From Brevibacterium sp. 'Marine' (lineage in GTDB: Bacteria > Actinomycetota > Actinomycetes > Actinomycetales > Brevibacteriaceae): 64,000 nucleotides of DNA. The stretch spans positions 496,001 through 560,000 of the forward strand of contig NZ_CP051626.1 in NCBI RefSeq assembly GCF_012844365.1. The letters are read 5' to 3'. Below are positions 51,099-59,679 of this stretch, piece by piece. Under the pieces are notes generated by a model. That model was given only the letters and a program-made list of their open reading frames with translations, ran no database searches and was not told where the DNA came from. Numbering within the stretch: the stretch's first letter is position 1; each line of letters begins with the position of its first letter. The position numbers and the translations under genes were made by a program.

Positions 51099-51820
51099 GG
51101 CTGACAGGCGTGGTCATCGACTACGGCTCAACCCGCGTGGGCCCGGTCGATGCGGACGTCCCCGCGGGGACGGTGACGGTGCTCCGAGGTCCGTCGGGCA
51201 GCGGCAAGACCAGTCTGTGCTTGGCGCTGACGGGCTTCCTCACACCGAGCAGCGGGCAGGTCGAAGGCGACCTCGGGGTGCTCGTTCCGCAGAACCCACG
51301 CGAATGGCTCAACCCACGACTCACCGTCGCCGAGGTTATCGAACACACCTGGGCCGTGCGTGGTGCCGGGGGCGCGAGCGATGGTGGTACAGGAAGTGCC
51401 GGTGGTGGTGCGGGCCGTGCTGGCAGCGGTGCGAGCGGCGTCGGAAGCGGTGCGGGCGGCGTCGGAAGCCGTGCGACCGGTGCCGAGCGGGGTCGTGATG
51501 CTCCCGGGACTGCCGGGGATGACCGTTGCCTGGACGCTCTGCTCGACCGTGCACTGCTCGGCCCGGAACTGGCTCACCACCGGTGCGGTGAGCTCTCCGG
51601 CGGGCAGGCGGCACGCGTCTGCATCGCCCGTGCGCTGGCCAGCGGCATCGACACCATCGTCTGCGATGAACCGACCGCCGCGCTCGACTCGTCGAATGCC
51701 GCACGCATCGCCTGGCTCATCAATGACCTCGCCGAGGCAGGGAAGACGATCGTCTGGGCGACCCACGACCGAGACCTCGTCGCCGCCACCGACACGGGTT
51801 ACTCCTACATCACGCTCTGA
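51095..51820 (+). CDS. ABC importer ATPase, NikE/DppF-like, with Gly/Ala-rich insert
   Basis: A 241-residue ATPase. Walker A GPSGSGKTS (32-40), Q-loop VLVPQNPREWLNPRLTVAEV, signature CGELSGGQAARVCIARALAS, Walker B TIVCDEPTAALD and H-loop WATHDRDL. Between Q-loop and signature, residues about 91-130 are Gly/Ala/Ser repeats (GGTGSAGGGAGRAGSG) from reiterated DNA. The start overlaps the previous stop (ATGA). Last gene of the transporter operon. Confidence 0.85.
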   Translation: MRLTGVVIDYGSTRVGPVDADVPAGTVTVLRGPSGSGKTSLCLALTGFLTPSSGQVEGDLGVLVPQNPREWLNPRLTVAEVIEHTWAVRGAGGASDGGTGSAGGGAGRAGSGASGVGSGAGGVGSRATGAERGRDAPGTAGDDRCLDALLDRALLGPELAHHRCGELSGGQAARVCIARALASGIDTIVCDEPTAALDSSNAARIAWLINDLAEAGKTIVWATHDRDLVAATDTGYSYITL

Positions 51821-52139
51821 ACCGCAGCGCGGGCGCAACCACAATTCGTCCGTCACCCCGGGCGCGAACAGAGGTACGGGACAACATGTGAGCCGCACCT
51901 GCACCGATTGTGATGGTAGTGCGCTCCAATTGTGGTTCGTCAGACACTAGCCGCAGGTTCGTCATCGAGTTCTGATCAGGGCATCGAGTTGAATCCCGAT
52001 GACTGGCGCAAAAGTCGATGAGTCGAGGGACGAAACTCGATGACAGTGTCGCTGCCGCCTCATCAGCGGGCGAATCTGCGCCCACAGCCGTTCGGATCGT
52101 CACCCGGACGGGCGGAAAGTCACACGGCCGGGCGGAACG
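51821..52139. other. Gene-free region with two repeat sets
   Basis: 319 bp between convergent genes. At 51961-52044 perfect 11-bp arms GTCATCGAGTT/AACTCGATGAC enclose further CATCGAGTT and GTCGATGAG copies. From 52110 on, GGGCGGAAAGTCAC-type units recur. Confidence 0.7.
51961..52044. repeat. CATCGAGTT inverted and direct repeats
   Basis: GTCATCGAGTT (51961-51971) is inverted at 52034-52044, with an additional direct CATCGAGTT at 51982-51990 and a partial inverted copy between. Position between convergent genes suggests a terminator or a repeat remnant. Confidence 0.7.
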
Positions 52140-52184
52140 TCACCCGGCGGAGGAACTGGTTCCGATTGCTGGGCGGAAAGTCAC
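52110..52184. repeat. GGGCGGAA[A/C]GTCAC repeats at a gene's 3' end
   Basis: Units at 52110-52123, 52130-52143 and 52171-52184. The third encodes VTFRP within the C-terminus of the reverse-strand membrane protein gene; the second overlaps its stop codon region, and the first lies beyond it. This looks like local duplication of a gene end. Confidence 0.7.
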
Positions 52185-52637
52185 CCAACGGCGCACCGCA
52201 AGCACGAGTGCGGCAACCAGCCCCACGATGAGCAGCCCGTCCGCGGCGATGTAGAGCAGATGCAGCGACGACCCACCCTCGTCGACGCCGGCGAGAACCG
52301 CATCCGTGCGTTGATTGAGCAATGGCCGAATGACGACGACCTTGATGATGAGCACCGCGATGAGTCCGCAGGCCACACTGCGGTAGACGCGATCGACACC
52401 CGACTTGAGCAGCGCCCACAGCAGGATCACGGCGATGACCAACTCGACCCAGTTCATCACCCCGAACACCAGCCTGCCGATGCCCAACCCCAGCGGGATC
52501 GTGATGCCCGGGGCCGTGAACTTCAGCGGCGCCTCGATGAGCGAGATGCCGATGATGAGCCCGAGCCAGACAGCAGGCAGAATGATCCGAGCGCTCGCCG
52601 CCAGCCGCGAGTCATCGGTGCCGAAGAAGTGAGTCAT
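52140..52637 (-). CDS. Small four-helix membrane protein of unknown function
   Basis: A 165-residue protein with four predicted transmembrane helices: ASARIILPAVWLGLIIGISL, GRLVFGVMNWVELVIAVILL, SVACGLIAVLIIKVVVIRPL and HLLYIAADGLLIVGLVAALV. The loop IEAPLKFTAPGITIPLGLGI is conserved in uncharacterised bacterial membrane proteins as far as I recall, but I cannot name the family with confidence. The C-terminal tail (VTFRPAIGTSSSAG) comes from a repeated DNA segment. Divergent from the amidohydrolase gene. Confidence 0.7.
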   Translation of the reverse strand: MTHFFGTDDSRLAASARIILPAVWLGLIIGISLIEAPLKFTAPGITIPLGLGIGRLVFGVMNWVELVIAVILLWALLKSGVDRVYRSVACGLIAVLIIKVVVIRPLLNQRTDAVLAGVDEGGSSLHLLYIAADGLLIVGLVAALVLAVRRWVTFRPAIGTSSSAG

Positions 52638-52698
52638 GACCTCGATTCTACTCCTCGTAGAAAAGCCCGACTGCGCCCTTCACCTTCGCCCACCAATT

Positions 52699-52756
52699 AC
52701 TACCTGACGGCGGCGCAGCAACCTCGCGCGAGGTATCTGGGCCGCCGTCAGGTAGC
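52699..52756. repeat. 58-bp palindromic repeat, copy 3
   Basis: Same element as at 17952 and 19861, with several mismatches in the right arm (AGGTATCTGGG instead of AGGTTGCTGGG). It lies between divergent genes, 63 bp from each start, where a terminator role is not expected. Confidence 0.95.
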
Positions 52757-52818
52757 AAGGAGGGGGTGGTGGTCGGCCCACTCAGCGACTTCGCCGCACC
52801 CGCTCTAGACTGGTGTCC

Positions 52819-54747
52819 ATGCGTCTGTTCTCCAACGCCGTGGTGCGCACTTTCGCACCCCAAGCCGCCTCGAGTACCCCCGCCTCGAACACTTCTGCGT
52901 CGATCGCCTCCGACCCGAGCACATCGAACACAGACAAGGCCCCCGCCCCGACTCCCGCCCTGACCTTCGACCTCACACAGCCGGCCCCCGATGCGATCCT
53001 CGTCGACGGGGAGACCATCGTCGCCGTCGGCACCCGGGCCGAACTGCTCGACATCGCCGCCGCGCAGTCGTCGACGACGGCGGCGCTCGCCTCGGCGGGT
53101 GGGGTCGGTGCGACCACGGTCATCCCCGGCCTCGAGATCGACGAGGTCGACTGCGGCGGGCAGGTCATCCTGCCCGGATTCGTCGACGGCCACATCCACT
53201 CGATCATGTACGCCGATTCGCTGACCGACCTCGACCTGTCCCAGACGAAATCGCTCGCCGAGGCGGTCGCGGCCATCCGCGAACGCGCCGATTCGCTCCC
53301 GGTGGGCGCCTGGGTGGTCGGCTCCGGCTGGGACCTCAACAAATGGGAGGACCCGTCCTATCCGGACCGGGACCTCCTCGACGCCGAGGTTCCCGACCAT
53401 CCCGTGGCGATGTGGTCACTCGACCTGCACACCCTGTGGGTCAACGCCCACGCCCTCGAGATCGCGGGAATCGACTCCACGACCGATGACCCCTCGGGCG
53501 GCAGCTTCGTCCGCGACGACGACGGCCAGCTCACCGGTCTGGTGCGCGAAGACGCCACCGACCTCGTCGCCCGCTTCATCCCCGAACCCAGCCGCGAGGA
53601 CCAGGTCGAACGGCTGGCCACCACGCAGGAACTCTTCCTGTCGCAGGGCCTGACCGGGATCCATGACTTCGACGGCATCTCAGCGACACTGGGGTGGAAC
53701 GACCTGCACGAAGCCGGTCGACAGGACATGCGGGTCACGCTGTTCCTCCGCTCACCCGAGGTGCCGTGGGCGATCGAGACCGGCTGGCACACCGGCGACG
53801 GAGACGACTGGCTGCAGTGCGGCGGGCTGAAGCTGTTCTCCGACGGAGCGCTCGGCTCGCACACCTCGCATATGTCCTCACCGTTTCCCGAAGCCGACGG
53901 CGAGACCGAGAACTTCGGCATCGCGCAGATGACCGAGGACGAACTCTTCGACCAGGCGCACATCGCCACCGAGGCGGGCATCTCCGTAGCCATCCACGCC
54001 ATCGGCGACCAGGCGAACCACCATGTGCTCGCCGTCTATGAGCGACTGCGAGGCACCACGCGGGCCGCGGAGGAGAAGTTCGGCAGGCCCATGCGCCACC
54101 GCGTCGAACACGCCCAGTTCATCCAACCGTCCGACGTCGCCCGATTCGCCGAGCTCGGGGTGCTCGCGTCCATGCAGCCACGCCACTGCATCTCCGATCT
54201 GCATCTGCTCCACCTCATCGACGAGTCCGCGCAGCTGGCCGCCTATGCCTGGCCGGACCTGCTCAAGGCGGGCGCGCACGTCGTCTTCGGCTCGGACGGA
54301 CCCGTCGAACCCGCCAACCCCTTCGCCGCGATCTATGCGGCGATGACCAGGGCGGACATCTCAGGTGAGTCATCCACGACTTTCCAGCCGCACCGCCGAA
54401 TGAGCGCCGTCGAGGCCATCCGTCTGCACACTCAGGGACCGGCCTTCGCCACCGGCCTCGAGGACCGGCGCGGATATCTGGCGCCGGGGATGGACGCCGA
54501 CTTCATCCTCGTCGACACCGACCCGTGCGTGGCCGAAGGGCTCAATCCCGAGTTCGCCGCGCGCGCCATTGCCGGTGTGACCGTCGAGGCGGCCCCGCAG
54601 TCGAGCGACCCGGCCGTCTCACGCACGTCGGCCGACGGGCTCCTCGGCTACGCTTCCGAGGAAGCCCTGTTCACCCACGCCGAGGCGATCCGCGACACCC
54701 GAGTCGCGCTCACCGTCGTCGGCGGCGAAATCAGATACCGCGCCTGA
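52819..54747 (+). CDS. YtcJ-like metal-dependent amidohydrolase
   Basis: A 642-residue amidohydrolase of the YtcJ/AepA group. Metal ligands and marks: FVDGHIHSIMYADSLTDLDL (HxH), SGWDLNKWEDPSYPDRDLLD (family hallmark GWDxxxW), GLKLFSDGALGSHTSHMSSP (Lys bridging region), AIHAIGDQANHHVLAVYE, RVEHAQFIQPSDVARF and FGSDGPVEPANPFAAI. An Ala/Ser/Thr-rich stretch (residues about 15-45) is inserted after the first strand. Enzymes of this group cleave amides or related bonds; the substrate is unknown. Confidence 0.85.
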   Translation: MRLFSNAVVRTFAPQAASSTPASNTSASIASDPSTSNTDKAPAPTPALTFDLTQPAPDAILVDGETIVAVGTRAELLDIAAAQSSTTAALASAGGVGATTVIPGLEIDEVDCGGQVILPGFVDGHIHSIMYADSLTDLDLSQTKSLAEAVAAIRERADSLPVGAWVVGSGWDLNKWEDPSYPDRDLLDAEVPDHPVAMWSLDLHTLWVNAHALEIAGIDSTTDDPSGGSFVRDDDGQLTGLVREDATDLVARFIPEPSREDQVERLATTQELFLSQGLTGIHDFDGISATLGWNDLHEAGRQDMRVTLFLRSPEVPWAIETGWHTGDGDDWLQCGGLKLFSDGALGSHTSHMSSPFPEADGETENFGIAQMTEDELFDQAHIATEAGISVAIHAIGDQANHHVLAVYERLRGTTRAAEEKFGRPMRHRVEHAQFIQPSDVARFAELGVLASMQPRHCISDLHLLHLIDESAQLAAYAWPDLLKAGAHVVFGSDGPVEPANPFAAIYAAMTRADISGESSTTFQPHRRMSAVEAIRLHTQGPAFATGLEDRRGYLAPGMDADFILVDTDPCVAEGLNPEFAARAIAGVTVEAAPQSSDPAVSRTSADGLLGYASEEALFTHAEAIRDTRVALTVVGGEIRYRA

Positions 54748-54845
54748 CCTCGCCGAGGCGGCCGGCCACCTCGGCGATGGATGCGACCCGCACCGGCCGT
54801 TCCCTCAACAGCCGTTCCCCGACCAACCGACAAGGACGTCCCCGC

Positions 54846-56159
54846 ATGCCCCGCTCGTTCCCGGCCCAAGCCCGCAAGGTCGATGAGGCGACCCCGGACA
54901 CCCGCAGCCGCGAGGTCGACTTCCTCCGCGCCGCAGCGATCACCGTCGTCGTGCTCGGCCACTGGACGATCATCGCCGTCAGCGCCACCGGCGGCATCGA
55001 ACCGCACGGACTGCTCGACCAGGCCACGTGGACGCACCCTCTGACCTGGGTGTTCCAGGTGATGCCGATCTTCTTCCTCGTCGGCGGCTACTCCAACGCC
55101 CTGTCGTGGCGTTCGGCCAGGCGGCGGCAGACCGGCTACGCCGAATGGCTGCGGGCACGCCTGCGGCGACTCGGTCTGCCCCTCATCCCACTGCTGCTCG
55201 TCTGGCTGGTCACCTGCGTCATTGCTCTGGCCGCCGGGGCCGAACCCGCCGCAGTGCAATTGGCGTCCCAGATGGCACTCGTACCGACGTGGTTCCTCGC
55301 CGCGTACCTGCTCGTCGTCATCGTCGCCCCACCATGTCTGATCCTGTGGGAGAGATGGGGCTGGTGGTCGATCATCGCAGGCATCGGCTTGGCCGGCATC
55401 ATCGACCTCATCAGCATCGTCACCGAGAGCAGGCTCGCCGGTTATCCGAACTACCTTCTCGTCTGGGCGAGCTTCCACCAGTTCGGCTACGCCTGGCTCG
55501 ACGGCCGACTCTCCAGCATCAGACGCTGCCTGCTGCTCTTCGTCATCGGCGCTCTCGGGCTCGGGCTCCTCGTCGGCTTCGGCCCCTACCCGGTGTCGAT
55601 GATCACCGCAGGCACCGACACGATCTCGAATTCCGCCCCGACCCGAGTGACGATGGCCTTCCTCGGCATGGCTCAGGCCGGAATCGTGCTCATGCTTCAG
55701 CGCCCACTGGCCGCACTCCTGCGCAGCCCCGGACTGTGGTTCCTCACGGTGCTCGTCAACCAGCGCATCATGACCTGGTTCCTCTGGCACCTGACCGCAC
55801 TGACTGCCCTGGCCAACGTCCTCATCGGCCTCGACGCCGATGCCCTGCTGCCGACTCCGCTGACCGGAATCTGGTGGCTCACCCGTCCGCTCTGGGCACT
55901 CGTTCTGCTGGCGATCACCGGGGTGCTCGTGGCGATCTTCGGCCGGTTCGAAACACCGTCCCCCGACGACCGCCCCGCACCGCCCGTGTGGATGCCGATC
56001 GCCGCCTCGGCGGCGATCTGCGCGGGCCTGGCCATCCTGGCCGACACCGGGATGGTCGACGGCCACGGCGTCACTTGGATCTGGCCGCTGCTGCCGCTCA
56101 TCGGCATGGTCGCCTTCGGCGTCGTCCGCCTGCCCGGCCGACGATCCGCCAAGACCTGA
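54846..56159 (+). CDS. Acyltransferase family 3 membrane protein
   Basis: A 437-residue integral membrane acyltransferase (OafA/YrhL-like, acyltransf_3). The N-terminal signature REVDFLRAAAITVVVLGHW contains the catalytic His expected in this family; FFLVGGYSNALSW is the second conserved block, and about ten helices follow, including FLWHLTALTALANVLIGL with the late conserved His. It likely moves an acyl group onto a cell-surface sugar or lipid. The ATG at 54846 follows AAGGACGTCCCCGC; an in-frame ATG 66 bp earlier lacks a ribosome site. Short gap after the amidohydrolase gene, with a CGCCGAGGCGG motif three bases after its stop. Confidence 0.85.
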   Translation: MPRSFPAQARKVDEATPDTRSREVDFLRAAAITVVVLGHWTIIAVSATGGIEPHGLLDQATWTHPLTWVFQVMPIFFLVGGYSNALSWRSARRRQTGYAEWLRARLRRLGLPLIPLLLVWLVTCVIALAAGAEPAAVQLASQMALVPTWFLAAYLLVVIVAPPCLILWERWGWWSIIAGIGLAGIIDLISIVTESRLAGYPNYLLVWASFHQFGYAWLDGRLSSIRRCLLLFVIGALGLGLLVGFGPYPVSMITAGTDTISNSAPTRVTMAFLGMAQAGIVLMLQRPLAALLRSPGLWFLTVLVNQRIMTWFLWHLTALTALANVLIGLDADALLPTPLTGIWWLTRPLWALVLLAITGVLVAIFGRFETPSPDDRPAPPVWMPIAASAAICAGLAILADTGMVDGHGVTWIWPLLPLIGMVAFGVVRLPGRRSAKT

Positions 56160-56220
56160 TCCTCGCCGAGGCGGCCGGACCGTTACGGTGAAACGTTGCC
56201 GCGTCGGACGCGGAGATGCG

Positions 56221-56270
56221 GAATGACAACTGCCCGACGTCCCCGCGGGGACGTCGGGCAGTTGTCATTC
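56221..56270. terminator. Perfect 50-nt palindrome (bidirectional terminator)
   Basis: Arms of 25 bp with no spacer or mismatch, GAATGACAACTGCCCGACGT then CCCCG, mirrored. It lies between the convergent acyltransferase and SDR genes. Flanked by two copies of the CGCCGAGGCGG motif (56164 and 56318), in opposite orientation. Confidence 0.9.
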
Positions 56271-56341
56271 GGTGATCGGGTGATCCACCTCGGCAAAGGT
56301 GCGACGAGAACGCCGGGCCGCCTCGGCGAGGGCGAACACGA

Positions 56342-57151
56342 TCAGATATTGCGACCGCCGGAGATCTCGGTGACGGTGCCGGTGAGGTAGCTCGAGAGGC
56401 CGGAGGCGAGGAACAGCACCACGGAGGAGACCTCTTCGGGTTCGCCGGGGCGGCCGAGCGGGATCTCGGCGAGCTTCGAATCGATCGCGTGCTGGGGCAT
56501 GGCTGCGGTCATAGCGGTGTTGATGAATCCGGGCTGGATCGCGTTGATGCGGATGTTCTTGAACGCGACCTCCTTGGCCACGGCCTTGGTCATGCCGACG
56601 ATGCCGGCCTTCGCCGCCGAGTAGTTCGACTGTCCGGGGTTGCCGACCTTCCCGCTGATCGAGGACACGTTGATGATCGAGCCGCCGCGGTCCTGCTCGC
56701 GCATGAGCGCGGTGGCGACCTTGAGCCCGTTCCACGTGCCGCGCAGGTGGACGGAGATGACGTCGTCGAACTGCTGCTCGGTCATCTTCCGGATCGTCGC
56801 ATCGCGGGTGATTCCGGCGTTGTTGACCCAGATGTCGATACCGCCGAATGCGGTCGTGGCCGCCTTCGCGAGCTTCTCGACGGCCTCGAGGTCGGAGACG
56901 TTGCACACGGCGCCGGTGGCGACGCCGTCTCCGCCGAGTTCGATCACGGCCGCCTGCAGGCTCTCCTCATTCATATCGGCGAGAACGACCTTCGCTCCGG
57001 AGTCGACGAGGCTGCGCGCCATCGCCAGGCCGAGCCCCTGGGCTCCGCCGGTGACGACGGCGACCTTGCCGGCAAGCAGGCCGGGGATGGCGGTGACTCC
57101 GCCGGTGTCGGTGACGGTGATGCCGGAATTCGCGGGCGTGGATTCAGTCAT
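56342..57151 (-). CDS. SDR-family 3-hydroxyacyl dehydrogenase (FabG-like)
   Basis: A 269-residue classical short-chain dehydrogenase. Glycine motif [13 protein letters not shown] (about 33-45), NNAG in [13 protein letters not shown], catalytic Ser in NVSSISG, and YSAAKAG for the YxxxK pair; it ends with [13 protein letters not shown]. Family members reduce or oxidise 3-hydroxyacyl groups with NAD(P). The ATG at 57151 follows GAAAGGCATCACC. Located with an acyl-CoA dehydrogenase and a CoA-transferase on the same strand, so it probably acts in the same acyl-CoA pathway. Confidence 0.9.
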   Translation of the reverse strand: MTESTPANSGITVTDTGGVTAIPGLLAGKVAVVTGGAQGLGLAMARSLVDSGAKVVLADMNEESLQAAVIELGGDGVATGAVCNVSDLEAVEKLAKAATTAFGGIDIWVNNAGITRDATIRKMTEQQFDDVISVHLRGTWNGLKVATALMREQDRGGSIINVSSISGKVGNPGQSNYSAAKAGIVGMTKAVAKEVAFKNIRINAIQPGFINTAMTAAMPQHAIDSKLAEIPLGRPGEPEEVSSVVLFLASGLSSYLTGTVTEISGGRNI

Positions 57152-57248
57152 GGTGATGCCTTTCGTATGGGTGTGGTGCCGCGACACGAGGCTGACCTCG
57201 CCGAGGCGGCCCGTGCCATTGGTCGTTCAGGTGCAGTGAGGGCCCAGC

Positions 57249-58412
57249 TCAGAGGTTGAACTGCGGTTTGTGTGCGCCACCCAGCAGCTGCTTGGCGACG
57301 ACGACGCGCTGGACCTCGGAGGTGCCTTCGTAGATGCGGAAGAGGCGGGCGTGACGGTAGAAGCGTTCGACCGCGGATTCGCGCATATAGCCCATTCCGC
57401 CCTGGATCTGCACGCCTTTGTCGGCGACGCGGGCGAGTGCTTCGGAGGCGAAGAGCTTCGCCGAGGAGGGGCCCAGCTTGCGATCGGTCTCGGCGTCCCA
57501 GCGCTCAGCGGCCGTGAGGACGAGCGACTTGGCGGCGGCGACATCGGTGTAGATGTCGGCGAGCATCGCCTGGACGAGCTGGAACCGGGCGATCGGCTCG
57601 CCGCCCTGCTTCGCCTCGGCGGCGAAGCGCACGGATTCGTCGAGGATGCGGATCGACTGTCCGACGCAGATCGCGGCGATGTGCAGGCGTCCCTTGTTGA
57701 GCGAGGCCATGGCCGCGTAGAAGCCCTTCTCCTCCTCACCGCCGACGAGGTTGGCGGCAGGCACGCGCACGTCGTCGAAGAAGATCTCCGAGGTCCAGGC
57801 GCCGGCCTGACCCATCTTGTGATCGTGCGGTCCGACGGTCACGCCTTCGGACTTCGTGGGCACGAGGAAGACCGAGATGCCCTTTGAGCCCGTGGCGTTC
57901 GGGTCGGTGCGGGCGAAGACCATGAGGACGTCGGAGGCCTCGGCGTTGGTGATGAACCGCTTGGAGCCGTTGATGATGTAGTCGTCGCCGACGCGTTCGG
58001 CCTTGGTGCGCAGGCCCGAGGGGTCGGAGCCGGCCTCGGATTCGGTGAGGGCGAAGGAGGCGACGACCTCTCCGGAGGCCAGGCGGGGCAGCCATTCGGA
58101 CTTCTGCTCATCGGTGCCGTAGTTGACGAGCACCTGTCCGGCGATGCCGTTGTTCGTGCCGAACAGGGACCGGAACGACGGGGTCGTGTAGCCGAGTTCC
58201 ATAGCGAGCAGCGCGTCCTGTTCGGCATTGAGGCCGAGGCCGCCGTATTCCTCGGGCAGGGCCCAGCCGAAGAGTCCCATTTCGGCGGATTCCTTGATGA
58301 TGGCTTCTGGGAAAGCGTCCTCGTCCTCGACCTGGGTCTCGAGGGGGACGACCTTCTCGCGGACGAATTCTCGGACGGCAGACAGGATGTCGTCGAGTTC
58401 CGTGTTGTCCAT
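57249..58412 (-). CDS. Acyl-CoA dehydrogenase
   Basis: A 387-residue FAD-dependent acyl-CoA dehydrogenase. FALTESEAGSDPSGLRTKAE and IINGSKRFITNAE are the FAD/substrate segments; the catalytic base region is FRIYEGTSEVQRVVVAKQLL, with Glu in YEGT. MGYMRESAVERFYRHARLF is also typical. The ATG at 58412 follows GAAGGAGATCCAACA. It introduces the double bond in an acyl-CoA; chain length not evident. CoA-transferase gene starts the same operon upstream, 31 bp away. Confidence 0.93.
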   Translation of the reverse strand: MDNTELDDILSAVREFVREKVVPLETQVEDEDAFPEAIIKESAEMGLFGWALPEEYGGLGLNAEQDALLAMELGYTTPSFRSLFGTNNGIAGQVLVNYGTDEQKSEWLPRLASGEVVASFALTESEAGSDPSGLRTKAERVGDDYIINGSKRFITNAEASDVLMVFARTDPNATGSKGISVFLVPTKSEGVTVGPHDHKMGQAGAWTSEIFFDDVRVPAANLVGGEEEKGFYAAMASLNKGRLHIAAICVGQSIRILDESVRFAAEAKQGGEPIARFQLVQAMLADIYTDVAAAKSLVLTAAERWDAETDRKLGPSSAKLFASEALARVADKGVQIQGGMGYMRESAVERFYRHARLFRIYEGTSEVQRVVVAKQLLGGAHKPQFNL

Positions 58413-58443
58413 TGTTGGATCTCCTTCGTCTGTGGTGAACGGT

Positions 58444-59679
58444 TCAGAGGCTGTCGAGCCAGGCACGGACCCGATCGGAGTCGGCTCCGAGCTCCGGGGG
58501 AGCGAGGTCGTAGGAGACCTGCGACTTCGACAGGGTGATCGGGTTGCGGACCGTCGGGATGATGCGCTCGCCGCTGCCGGTGTCCACGACCGGTGACAGG
58601 CCGAGGCTCGCGGCGTGTTCGACGCCTTCGGCGATCGTGTTGATCGGGGCACAGGGCAGGCCGGCGGCCGAGAGCTTGTCGAACCATTCCTGGGCGGTGT
58701 GGGCCTGCAGGGCCTCGAGCAGTTCGGGTTCGAGGGCATCGCGGTTCGCGTTGCGGTTCTTCGCGGCGGCGAATCGCTCGTCGTCGCACCAATCGGGTCG
58801 TCCGACCACCTCGGCGAGGATCCGGAACTGGCCGTCATTGGCGGCGGCGACGATGATCTCACCGGACTGCGTGGCCATCGGCTGATACGGGTAGAGGCTC
58901 GGGTGGGCGTTGCCCATTCGGGTCGGATTCACGCCTGCGGCGGCGTAGGCACCGGTCTGGTTGGCCAGGCCGGACATCGCCGAGGACATGAGGTTGGTTT
59001 CGACGAGCTGGCCCTCGCCGGTGAGCGTGCGGTGCTGGATCGCGGCGAGGATGCCGATCGTCGTGTGCAGCCCGGTCATGACGTCGAAGACGGCGACTCC
59101 GGCGCGGTAGGGCGAGCCGTCGGGGCTGCCGGTGACCGACATGATCCCGGACAGCGCCTGCACGAGGAGGTCGTATCCGGGCAGTGGATTCTCACGCCCG
59201 AAGCCGGTCACCGAGGCATAGATGACCGTCGGGTTGATCGCGGAGACGCTGTCGTAGTCGAGGCCGTACTTCGCCAGGCCACCCGGTTTGAAGTTCTCGA
59301 CGACGATATCGGCCTGCGCTGCGAGTTTCTGCGCGGTGGCGAGGTCATCGGCGTCGGTGAAGTCGAGGACGAGGTCGTATTTGTTGCGGTTGATCGACAG
59401 ATAGTAGGTGGCGTCGGCCTCGCGCACCGGTGGAGCCCAATGTCGGGTGTCGTCGCCCTTGGGGCCTTCGACCTTGATGACGGTGGCCCCGAGGTCGGCG
59501 AGCATCATCGTCGAGTACGGTCCGGCCAGCACGCGGGAGAAGTCGACAACGATCTGCCCCGACAGCGGACCTGTGCCCGCGCGCGGGAGGAACTCCTCGA
59601 GGCGGTCATGGGCAGGCGACCGGTGGTGGTCGTGCCCAGGGCCGCTGTCGTGGTGCTCAGAAGTGGTCGACTGCTTCAT
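58444..59679 (-). CDS. Class III CoA-transferase (CaiB/BaiF family)
   Basis: A 411-residue CoA-transferase of family III. Core marks: VVDFSRVLAGPYSTMMLADL, GATVIKVEGPKGDDTRHW, NRNKYDLVLD, ADIVVENFKPGGLAKYGLDY and GYDLLVQALSGIMSVTG. The place of the usual catalytic Asp (after GQxVDVSLLD) reads VETNLMSSAMSGL by eye, with Ser at that position, as in a subgroup with the following AHPSLYPYQP. A His-rich leader (HHDSGPGHDHHRSPAH) precedes the domain. The start follows GAGAGGGAGACATTCGACG. First gene of the reverse operon that includes the acyl-CoA dehydrogenase and likely the SDR. Confidence 0.88.
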   Translation of the reverse strand: MKQSTTSEHHDSGPGHDHHRSPAHDRLEEFLPRAGTGPLSGQIVVDFSRVLAGPYSTMMLADLGATVIKVEGPKGDDTRHWAPPVREADATYYLSINRNKYDLVLDFTDADDLATAQKLAAQADIVVENFKPGGLAKYGLDYDSVSAINPTVIYASVTGFGRENPLPGYDLLVQALSGIMSVTGSPDGSPYRAGVAVFDVMTGLHTTIGILAAIQHRTLTGEGQLVETNLMSSAMSGLANQTGAYAAAGVNPTRMGNAHPSLYPYQPMATQSGEIIVAAANDGQFRILAEVVGRPDWCDDERFAAAKNRNANRDALEPELLEALQAHTAQEWFDKLSAAGLPCAPINTIAEGVEHAASLGLSPVVDTGSGERIIPTVRNPITLSKSQVSYDLAPPELGADSDRVRAWLDSL

